The notes beneath the pieces are model-generated. The model searched no databases. It was not told the origin of the DNA and saw only the letters and a program-made list of their open reading frames with translations. A program made the translations under genes and the position numbers. From Podospora bellae-mahoneyi (lineage: Eukaryota; Ascomycota; Sordariomycetes; Sordariales; Podosporaceae): a stretch of DNA of 64,000 nucleotides. Positions 1 to 9,532 of this stretch are shown here, piece after piece. The first letter of the stretch is position 1, and each line of letters opens with the position of its first letter. Where the stretch lies: assembly GCF_035222275.1 (NCBI RefSeq), contig NC_085881.1, positions 4,650,001-4,714,000 on the forward strand, written 5' to 3'.

Positions 1-24
1 TTCTCAAAAATAAAAATAAACCTT

Positions 25-3000
25 TTAATCCTCAATCGCCTCCTCATCAATAACACCCTGCTCCTTGATCTTCCTCTCCTCCGGCTCAGGCAACCCCACA
101 TTCTTCCTTGCCATGACCTGACTCTCCACAAAACTGTCCCAATGCTGGGGATCGGCCTCCCTCAGTCTCTTGAGTATATCTTGCCTCCTCTCCTGGAACA
201 CCTGGACCACGCCTCTCTCTTCTGCTTCCTTCTTCAAGTCGGCGTCACCCATCTCATCAAGCAACTCGTGTAGTAACCTAGCATGGTTGGGATCCGCCCC
301 GACTTCTTCGACTCCCGAACTCAAAAGCGCGGCATTGTAGTGCTCAGGACGGAGAGCCACGATTCCAGCACGGAATTTGTGACCCGCCCGGAGAACGCGC
401 GCCTCTTCATCTGCGAGCGCCTTGGAAGACAAAGAAATGATAGAGTTGGAGCGAGAGAGGGCCTTGCGGGACTCGCGTGATTGAGCAACGGCGTCGTCTT
501 CGGCGTCGGAAATAATGGCAGCTGTATAACTGGCTGAGAGGTCCGAGTCAGTTGGGAGAGGGGGAGTAGGACCAGACGCCAGGCTGGATGATTTGCCATT
601 AGCGTTGTCAAGGGAAGACAAGGAAGCGGCATCGCCCTTGTCGTTTCCGGCAGTGGTGCTGGCGGTGTCCACGCCCGAGTCGTCGGCTGCTGACAGGCGG
701 GTGTCGGGGAACTCGTCTTCAAAGCGCTTGATGATGCCATGTAGGGTATTATCCAAGAACATGAGACGGTCTGCGACTACTGTTAGCATCAGAGTATTCC
801 TATAGGACTGTAAAGAGAGGCACGTACGATAAGTGTGGCTATCATTCGCCGCCATCTTGGCTTTGACGATAGCAGGCTGGAGCCTCAACCGGATCTTGCG
901 AGCGCTGAGCAGCAGGTGCTTGCTCGTATCCTTGGCCTTGGCTACCGCAGTGGTAGGTTCCTTCTCACCGTCTCCCAAGGAAGCCTGATCCACCTCACCA
1001 GCCAACAGTTCAGGGACAGAATGCGAAGAAATATCATCGCCCCTGTTCTTGAGGCAGCAAGCAAGAGCCTTGACGACTCCAGTGCCGCCGATGACATAGT
1101 CGTTATCCGGAGCGGCATCAACATCTGCATCAGCATCCAAAGAGAGCATGACATCGTGTCCAACCAGCCGTTGCAGGACATCGGGATATTCGGGCTCGGC
1201 CTTGAAGCTACCCGACAGCAAGCCCTCCTCAGCTGTTGGTGCAGGTGTTGTTGCTGATGTAGCGGTCTGCAAAGCAGTAGCAAGCTCCATGTTTCTCAAC
1301 CCATACGCGACGACTTGCTTGGCCATGGCCTTGACCAAATCACTCGATTGCTCGCTTGGTACCTCGATATCAACCGCCACCAGGCTGGTTGAAACCCTGG
1401 CGGCAGCGAGGAGCGATGCAAACAGGGCACATGCCTCTTCTTGTTTCTCTTCAGAATTCGCACTTGTCGTGAGCTCGACAAGGTCCTTGTTTTGCAGGAA
1501 GCTGATATGTGCCAAGCCAGTAACCTCCGGCAGGATTTCTGCCAGAGCAATGGCTTGCTCAGCACTAAGTGTGCAGTCCGCCAGATGGATGCGCTTGAGG
1601 CAAGCAAACTTGGGAAGATATCTTCTTAGAACAGCCACCGCGCTCGGGTCTGAGCTGAAGAGCTCATGGTTATGGCTCAAATCGATAAACCTCAAGTGAT
1701 CCAGCTTCACCAGCGTAGGGAACAGCTTGCACAAACTCGACGGCTCCAGATTGCAGTCAGCCAGGCTGAGCGCCCAAAGAGGGCATGTTTCCACCTCGAG
1801 TGAATCGGCCAGTATTCCCAGCTTGTCCCGAAGGTCATTCCCACCCAAATCAAGGCCCTCACACTGGTTGCTCTTCAGGAATCTCGCCACGTGGGCCAGG
1901 CCCTCCGAGTCAATATCATTGTGCGCCAGATTCAACCTCTTAATTCCACATTTGATAGCACCGTCGATGACGGCTGCCAGCTGAGGTGTAGACAGCCCTG
2001 TTTGCGCCATACTTAGCAGAGTAAGTGTTGACCCCCCCAGTCTTTCCCCTAATGACTTCGCAAAGAGCGAGCACAGAGCTTGAGGAGGTGGTTGTTGCCC
2101 ATCCGGCAGGGGAGCGCAGACATGTCGTGGGAACTGAATCCCGCTCAAGTCCAGGACCTTGAGGGTCCTGCACAGATAGATAAACAAGCATATGTGCCTC
2201 CAGCCTTCCGGGCCAATTCTGTTGTTGCTAAGCACCAGCCGCTCAACGACACCGCCTTGCTCTATGAGCCCATCGACGGTGCCAGTTGATGATTTCTGCT
2301 GCTGTAGTTGCAACTGTCTCCTTCGTTTTAGTGGTGACAGGACCTTGATTTTTCTCGCTGCTAGTAAGCCAGCCAGGATAACTCTGAGCCCTTCATCTGC
2401 CAAGGAGCAGTCCACCAGAATCAGCTCTCTGACGGGAACAACAGCGAGGTAATCACCCAACGTCACCAGATCGGGCAGCGCCATGTAGTAGCCCGTCAAA
2501 TCCAGCTTCTCAACCATACCCGTCTCAGCAGAAAAGTTGGCCGGGTCCATCAGCTGTTCGGTTATCTTCTTAAGAATATGCGTCTCCCGCAGCTGACAGC
2601 ACCGGCGGTATATCCTAACTGGGTTGGTAGTGGGCATCGTTTGAGGTGGATTTGCCAGTCCGGCAGGTGTTTCAGGTCGATAACTCCCGCCGTTGGCGGA
2701 CGTGGAGGAATCAGAATCAGAGTTGTAATAGAGCTCCATAGGAACAGTTCCGTTGGCCTCCGCTTGCCGCCGTTTCCGTTCCTTGCGGGCCTTGCGGTCT
2801 TCCTCGCTCTTCTTCTTCTTTTCTTTCTTCCTTGCGTCGGATGCTGAAGCAGCAGAAGATATTGGTATTGGCGAAGCTGCAGCTGGCGATGTGCCTAGGC
2901 GTGGAGTTGAGGATGTGCCTTCTGTGGCGGGTTCCTTCGGTACTTCTTCCCCCGTGGCTTTGATGGAACCATCAACTTCCTTTTGGCATTCCACCGCTTT

Positions 3001-3913
3001 GGGGTTCTTGAGAGCTTCCGCCTCGCCCTTCTCCTTGAGTTTCTTTTTCATTTCCTTGGCCGCTTTGTCCTTTGCTTTTCGCTCGTCCATTTCGTCAATG
3101 TATTTGGGCATTGGAGCAATCTCCACGTCGACGCAAAACGCCACCCTCCTCAGCTTGGCCTGGTTCAACCCTGAGATGGCGCAGCGCTCCCGATTCCGGT
3201 CCACATTCAGCACCTGCCTTTCCACCAGTCCATGATTGTGAGCTTTGAACGTCGGATTCAAACTTCCGCTAGAAGTTGACGATGATAATCTTCGAAATAC
3301 GTGTAGGAGCCCATTTGTCTGAGAGCCTCGCGGCGGAGCAGGGGTATAGGGACCCTCGCCTTCTGGTTTCGCCGCATGTTGTAGAACGGCCTGCTTGGCT
3401 GGGTTGGCTTTTGGAACAGAGAACTCGGCGGGCTTGGGAGAAGCAGTATTCGCCACAGGGGGGCTTTGTGTCGCACCGTTGCTCGAGCTGAATTTCTGCG
3501 AGATATTGGAGAACCAGGAGCCCCTTCGCTGAGGGGGATGGGGAACGGCAGGTTGGGGTATTCGCTTTTCGTCTGAACTCGTTCTTGTCCCAAGCGCCGG
3601 TCGGTTTGGACTTGGTGCCACGTTTGGCGTGCTTTGTGCCGCCTGAGTGCTGTCGTTTCTACCATGGCCGTAGGTAGTCGTTGCGGGGGTGGGCGAGTCC
3701 AAGGGCGCTGGGTTTGAGAGTGATCTTTGACGGCCGAGTAGTGGTCTCACGGGTCTGTCTGGAGAGAGGTCAAAGGAACTTGCTGTTAGCTGGACAATTC
3801 CCATTCACGATATGCATGGCGCATGTTCAGGCCGCCAGGGGTCCCATTGTGCACAAACCTTTAGGATTCCCGTGGGTCATCCAGCTCACGTCGAGGCTGT
3901 GTATGTGCTCCAT
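25..3913 (-). CDS. Mhp1-like leucine-rich-repeat protein (RNI-type), possible PP1 regulator
   Basis: Three coding exons give 1243 aa. The start is ATG at 3913 (MEHIHSLDVSWMTHGNPK). Intron 1 (3759-3858, donor GTTTGT, branch CTAAC) joins it to DRPVRPLLG. Intron 2 (771-827, GTACGT...CTAAC...CAG) is 57 nt and has no in-frame stop, so it can be misread as coding. The N-terminal third is Ser/Pro-rich. An RVxF-type motif (RVAF, residues 223-226) follows, then a Lys/Glu-rich basic coiled segment. The middle holds about ten leucine-rich repeats of the ribonuclease-inhibitor kind (LVLSNNRIG, LDLSGIQF, LNLAHNDID, LDLGGNDL, FIDLSHNHEL). The C-terminal part is acidic and charged. The layout resembles the fungal protein annotated as cell wall biogenesis protein Mhp1, and RVxF plus LRR recalls animal PPP1R37. 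Both names rest on recall; LRR fold is firm, function is inference. Confidence 0.85.
771..827 (-). other. 57-nt stop-free intron inside the LRR gene
   Basis: On the minus strand the segment starts GTACGTGCC, contains the branch-point consensus CTAAC 15 nt before the end, and ends CAG. Its length is a multiple of three without an in-frame stop. Splicing gives ...SHTYHRLMFLDNTL; retention adds 19 residues. Confidence 0.8.
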
Positions 3914-6108
3914 GTTGTCTCGAGGGGGCGGGTTGTTGTTTCTTTTATTGCTATTGCATTCCCCTATCCTCGTCGCTTGTTCCGGGTTGTATCAGGTGTA
4001 AGTGGTGATTTTCTTCTCGGTGTAAAAGGTGTGATAGCCGGGAGGAAGGCGAGTAGGACGATAAGTAGGGAAGAGGTGGGATGTGATCGTTTCAACGTTG
4101 GGCCCGGTGCTATCGCGGTCTAAAGCCTCTCTGTTGGAACGACGTCGTGTTTTTTTCTTTTGTCGCGGGGTTCCGTCCGTCACGAGGTCCAGTTGCCAGT
4201 CATGACATGAATGGCTGCCATAGTCCGGTTGGTATGTGTCCCAGTATATGTTCAAACGTAATGCTGGCCGTCGCCGTCGATAGCTTGAGGCGCGCAACCA
4301 CGGTAGGGCAGACTGAGGTCGGGGTGGTCCGGTGGGATTGTGAGGTGAGGATGAGGTAAAGTGGTGGTGTTGGTGTCGGTGGTGGCGGCCCGGCCGTCTT
4401 TCACTGCTGACCCAGAAAAAGGCGCCGCCGAGCTGAACGGATTGGAAATGCCCGATTTGTAGTGGTTCGCGCGCGTGCCAGATCAAATCACTCTTGCTAC
4501 AGTTGTCTCCCGTATGTGTGACCGTTTCTCTGCTGGAGAAGTGGCTGAGCTCACCGTTGCGGTGAAGCGGAAGGTATCACTGGTGGAAGGGGGTTGACGC
4601 AGTATTGGGATGCAGTGCTGCACCGATCCAGATGACGGGAGAGGTGGGAGATGCTTGGATGCAACGGGGGGTTATGGCGGGAGACGGGGGGGGGGCGACT
4701 CGCTCAATAAGGGCCCTGTATGTGTGTCTCACGATGCCAATGTATGCCACACCCTGGTTACAGCTCGGTGATTGCCCCATAAAGTAGAGTACACGATCGA
4801 GTGACGATAAAAGAAAGAGGCGATTGCCAAAAAGATGGGAGGAGCTATTCAGGTCAAGTCAAGAGCAAGAGAGACAAGACCGGACCGGCCGAACTGACAT
4901 AGCGGGCACCTGGGCACCGAGGCATGGTGGGACTCTCCCACTAATTATCATCTTGGGTCCATCCAGGAAAACATGAGAGATTTCGCAGATCGGACGCCGG
5001 AAATTGGGCCCTTTCTGGACGTGCACATACGTCGGCCGAAGCCCACGAGCGAGCGAACGGAAACGAAACGAACTGGTGGCGGTTTCTGCACCTCAACCCC
5101 CGCAACTCATAGAGAGAGAAGCAGCATCATAACCATGGCAAACTTTGGGCCAGTCTGGTAACGGCAGGTGATCGGTATTCAGCGGTTCCCCAAATTTGCG
5201 GTAGCCACCCATCCCGTGCCCTTGCCCCTCATGTTGACTCGTATGTGGTACCACTGACGAGTGTATGTGTGTGCGTCTGTTCACCACAAAGCGAGAAGCT
5301 TCTCTTCTCATCATCATTTTCCTATAATCCATCCATCCACATCCCAATTCAACAGACAGCGCGATTTCAGGGGTCCCGAAACTCTATCCGGGGCACCCAC
5401 GCCAAGGCCGGACGGTGCTAACCCCATGTTCCCTGGAACGGCAATTCCACTCTGGCGTCTGCAAGTTGACCACATCGTGCACCGCTCACCAAGACAACCC
5501 ACTGCATCCAGTTTCCCATCACGCATGCTTGAGGGGAACACAATTCCTCATCTGAGCTTTCTACCACCAACCAGTGAAAGGAACATACCACCAACTCGGT
5601 ATCACTTGCAGCTCATAGTCCCTTGCTCAGACGATCATGCTGTGAGAGTACCCCGCATGACCTCATAACCCTCACCCACGCCTCCAGGTGCTCGATCTGG
5701 AACTGCTTTTGGGTTGGCGACACCACATCTAGTCCCTCAACTTGTTAATTAGAAACATTCCATTGAGGCCGAGGTGCCCCTCGAAACTGAGAAAGCCGAA
5801 TGGCTGAGTACTACTCTGTAGTACCTGATTACATACACATTCGATATCAACGGCTTGAGGCGGCTTGCAAAGGCTTCTACCAACAGCTTCAACAAGGAAA
5901 TACATCACATGATCACATAATGGCGCCAACGTTCGGTTGGTCCGCCAGTCAGTCAAAGATGCATGAGAAAAGTGATTGGCTTTTGGTGAACCCTGGTCAT
6001 TGCCCCATGTGCCCGTCCATCTTTTTGTGGATGCACTTAAACTCCTAAAGAATATGCTGCCATCTTGAGCCCAGACGATACAACCAGTCCCTAGCAAAAA
6101 CCACCAAT
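3914..6108. other. Intergenic, 5' side of LRR gene and 3' side of RPL5
   Basis: About 2.2 kb. It should hold the promoter and leader of the LRR gene and the 3' UTR of RPL5. Open frames here (for example 3992-4486 minus, 5261-5668 plus) have low-complexity or unrecognisable products and no splice-site support. I see no gene, repeat or RNA gene. Confidence 0.6.
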
Positions 6109-7263
6109 TTACTCCTGAAGAAGGGCGGCAATACGCTCCTGGACACCAGCCTTGCGCTGCTCGTGGGTGAGCTTGGACTGGCGGTACTTCTTGGACTCAG
6201 CCTTCCACTCCTCCTTGGTCTTCTTGGGCGCGTCGGACTCGTACTTCTTGAAGGGGTCCTCGCGGATGGCCTTGTGGGCCTCGGCATAGAGGTCCTCGAG
6301 GGAGTCGGCCTCAAGGTCGTCCTCGATGTACTTGACGAACTGGCCCTTGTAGCGCTCCTCATCGTCGTCGGCGAGGGTCTCCATGTACTCAGCGACGTGA
6401 CCGCCGAAGATGTACTTCTTGAGGGTCTCGGCATCGAGCTCCTCAGACTCCATGTCGAAACCGGGGAAGCGGTTCTCGGAGTGGGGGACGAGGATACCAC
6501 CGTCGGAGGCACCCTTCATGACACCGAAGACACGGGCACCGGTGGAGGTGCGGGAGAGACCGACATCAAGGAAGGCCTTGAAGGGGCGACGCTCACCATC
6601 GTCGGTCTCGGTGGCCTCGGTGAGAGTGTACTCACCATCGGCCTCCTCAACACCGGCGAACTGCTCATCGAGGCCGAGCTTCTTCAAGACCCGGCGGGCG
6701 AGGAGGAGACCAGTGGCGTAGGCAGCGGCCCAGTTGGTAAGACCGTGCTCGATGCCATAGGCGCGGAGCTCGTGGGAGTAGGCGGCAGCGAAGATCTTGT
6801 CACCGGTGATCTCGGAGGTGACGATCTGGGTGATGATGTCGCGGTTGGAGAAGCGGACAACGAGTCTGTACTTGGGGGCGTTGTACTTGTTCTTGGCCTG
6901 GGTGATCAGGCGCTTGCGAGCATAGTAGTCGGTCTTTCCCTCTCTTCTGCGCTTGTACTTGGTCTGGAAGCGGCTGTGTTTCGAGACAAGGTCAGCAAAA
7001 ATCACCAGAAAGTCGCGAGAATGGCCAGGACATGAGAAACTTACCTGTAGTACGCGCTGTTCTTCACAAGCTTGTGGAAGGCCTGAATTCAGAAATCCCC
7101 GAGTCAGCAATTATCGCTTCAGATATTTTTTTTTTCCTCCTCCGAAGCATCTTGCGTTGACTCTACCCAATTCCCCAGATCTCTCGACTCGTTCGGGTGC
7201 AGGTGAAAACGACAGCGATGCCAATGGCAACGGCAGTGACAAATGGCTGTATCAACTTACCAT
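6109..7263 (-). CDS. RPL5: 60S ribosomal protein L5 (uL18)
   Basis: 301 aa in three exons. Exon 1 is only the start codon (7261-7263), immediately followed by GTAAGT. Intron 1 is 7083-7260. Exon 2 (7045-7082) encodes [12 protein letters not shown]. Intron 2 is 6974-7044, and exon 3 (6109-6973) encodes the rest, from [20 protein letters not shown] to AALLQE. The protein is the 5S rRNA-binding uL18 of the large subunit, with the expected length and the conserved [15 protein letters not shown] and [16 protein letters not shown] regions. The basic C-terminal tail contacts 5S rRNA in the family. Codon use is strongly C-ending, as in highly expressed genes, which creates long spurious frames on the opposite strand. 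It is divergent from the HAD gene across about 400 bp that contains an ACCCTAACCC element. Confidence 0.97.
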
Positions 7264-7668
7264 TTTGACTGTTGTTTCGCTGGGCGATGCGATACTCACA
7301 GGGCTCGGGGTTTGTCGACAAGTGGGAGGGGAGGTTGGATTATTCCACGACGGCAAGCATTTGTGGGCGCAAAATTTGGCCCCACAGCTTTCCAGAGTAG
7401 GGTGTGTGCGAAACTGCGTTGGGTGACGAAGGTGGGGCAGGCCATAAGGGGCTTGGGACCCTAACCCTGGGTGCAGTTCAGCTCTTTCATCCAAGTCCGC
7501 TTATGTCATCTGTTCTCCAACCCAACCCCAGACCGAAGCCGAGGTTCAATTCGTCGGCTCCGGCTTTCAGCTTCCATGCCGGTGTTGTCAAAGGGTAGGT
7601 GTGGTCGGTGATGCTTGTCCATACATAACCAGTCGGCGGTTTGTCTCGTAAACTCCTGATAGTTGCAA
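7264..7668. promoter_or_regulatory. Shared divergent promoter, RPL5 and HAD gene
   Basis: 405 bp separate the two start codons. Apart from the ACCCTAA element I see no clear TATA box or repeat. Confidence 0.5.
7458..7470. promoter_or_regulatory. ACCCTAA (Tbf1/telo-box-like) element upstream of RPL5
   Basis: ACCCTAACCCTGG lies 195 bp upstream of the RPL5 start codon. In many fungi ribosomal-protein promoters carry ACCCTAA sites read by the telomere-repeat factor Tbf1. The motif is seen; binding is inference. Confidence 0.4.
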
Positions 7669-8647
7669 ATGGAACCAGAAGAGGTTCCCGTCGAATACAT
7701 CCTTGACGAAATCGACGCCATGGCACCCGTATCTTCGACTCCCAAGCCAAAGGTTCTCTTATTTGATATTGGGGGTGTTTGTGTATGCTTGTCTCTCCAC
7801 TCTCCATGTGCCGTCTAGATGTAGATGATCCTAACAATCACAGGTCATCTCACCCTTCCAATCCATCCTCGATTACGAGCTGTCACTTGGCATCCCCCCA
7901 GGATGGGTCAACTACTCCCTCTCCAAGACTGCTCCTACCGGATTCTGGCACCGCCTAGAAAGAGGCGACATCCCAATGGACGCCTCCTTCTTCGACGGGT
8001 TCAACCAAGATCTTCACGACCCGGCCCGGTGGAAGGCATTCTACCAAGCCCAGCAAGCCAAGAACCCTGCTTTGCCAAAAGAGATTCCTCCCCTTCCCAA
8101 GCTTGATGGGCAATGGTTGTTCAACGACATGATGAAATCTGCTAGGGCACCGGACCCGTGGATGTTCCCAGCCCTGAAGGCTCTTAAAGCCAGCGGCAAG
8201 TTCATCATTGCTGCTCTCAGCAACACTGTCATCTTCCCACCAGGCCACGACTTGTATCAGGAGAACTTCATGGACGACCCCCTCCGCAGTCAGTTCGATG
8301 TTTTTGTGTCATCAGCTCATGTTGGACTTCGCAAGCCCGACCCGAAGATGTATCAGTATGCGTTGGAAAAGGTGAATGAGTTTGCGAAGGCGAACGCGGG
8401 CACGGCAAGAGGTCAGGCGGGAGGGTGGTCGTCAGGAGTAAAGACAAATGAAATCACGTTTCTGGATGACATTGGAGAGAACTTGAAAGCTGCAAAGCAG
8501 GCTGGATTTCAGACCATCAAGGTGCCATTAGGCAGAGCATATGAGGCAGTTGAGGAGTTGGAGAAGATGACGGGGCTGTCGTTGGATGGTGGCCACCCCA
8601 AGATTCCCATCAAGCCAAACTTCAAGGGCAGCAAGGCGAGGCTCTAG
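7669..8647 (+). CDS. HAD-superfamily hydrolase with PTS1-like tail
   Basis: Two exons, 7669-7782 and 7844-8647, around a 61-nt intron with branch CTAAC, give 305 aa. An in-frame ATG at codon 18 is an alternative start. HAD motifs are visible in order: motif I LLFDIGGVC (Asp33), motif II AALSNT, motif III Lys in GLRKPDPKMY, and motif IV FLDDIGENL. The cap helices lie between motifs I and II. Motif I reads DxG, so the second Asp that acts as general acid/base in HAD phosphatases is Gly; this matches the subgroup related to the N-terminal domain of ACAD10 and to epoxide-hydrolase-like HADs. The protein ends ARL, a recognised PTS1 variant, so peroxisomal import is likely. The substrate is unknown and phosphatase activity doubtful. 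Confidence 0.9.
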
Positions 8648-9532
8648 AACATTCAAATCATGATCAACAATGTTTCCCTTAATCATCACGTCTTTTAATC
8701 AATATGATAAAGAAAGTTGGCTGTACAAAGGCAAGGAAAAAGGTCGAAAAGTCGCGAAAAGCTCACGACCTAACCCCGACCACGCTGGAGTAGAGCGCTA
8801 TGAAAACCACGTTTTACTCAGGATCGACCCGTGACCACCAGGAGATTATGACCACGCCATGACATTCCCTTGTTTGTCCAGGTTACTTCCACAGGCTAAC
8901 CACTTGACCACGCCAAGGTAGTTACTTGCTTCGGTGATAATTACTTCCTGGACCTTCTATATCAAGGGTGGTACGGTCATGTCTCGTGTGTGCCTGATAA
9001 GTGGCCATCCTGATGCCTGGCATGCGACTCCCAGTCCATTCCCTCGACGTAGCTGCCTGCCATTGTTGCACTCATTCCCATGACCCAGCTTCATGACCAT
9101 TCTGCCACTGAGGTCGTTGTTGTTGACCATCATCACCACTGCGTTCGACTTTCTCGCCGCTAAAGCTGCAACTTTCCAGTATTTCAAGCCATCACCACCT
9201 GCTGCTCAACGACTACTAGTCGACACAACGACAGCATTACTACTATTATAACAACATCACAACCATAAGAGTATCACAACAAGAACAACATCAGGCCTCA
9301 CCACTGCAGCAACGCAGCACAATATTCACCCCATACCTCATTCCACTACCATCATCCAACAAAGTCACAAAGCACAACAACCCATCGACAAAAGTCGTAA
9401 AACAAAACAAGGATATATAATGTAAATATTAAATTAAACCCTCTTCCCAACCCGGCCTATCCCATATCCCACAATATCCGCTATACATAAAACTCATCAT
9501 GAACCAATCAAACCTCATCCTCCCATATTATT
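8648..9532. other. Intergenic between convergent HAD and MCM2 genes
   Basis: 885 bp holding two 3' UTRs. The stretch around 9215-9415 is rich in ACAACA/CATCAC-type simple sequence. No gene is recognised. Confidence 0.6.

Noticed and set aside
3992-4486. 164-codon minus-strand frame upstream of the LRR gene
   Set aside because: His/Arg/Pro-rich product without family likeness; position fits the LRR gene leader.
6163-7035. 290-codon open frame on the plus strand
   Set aside because: Antisense to RPL5, with low-complexity Gly/Leu/Val/Glu composition caused by RPL5 codon use.
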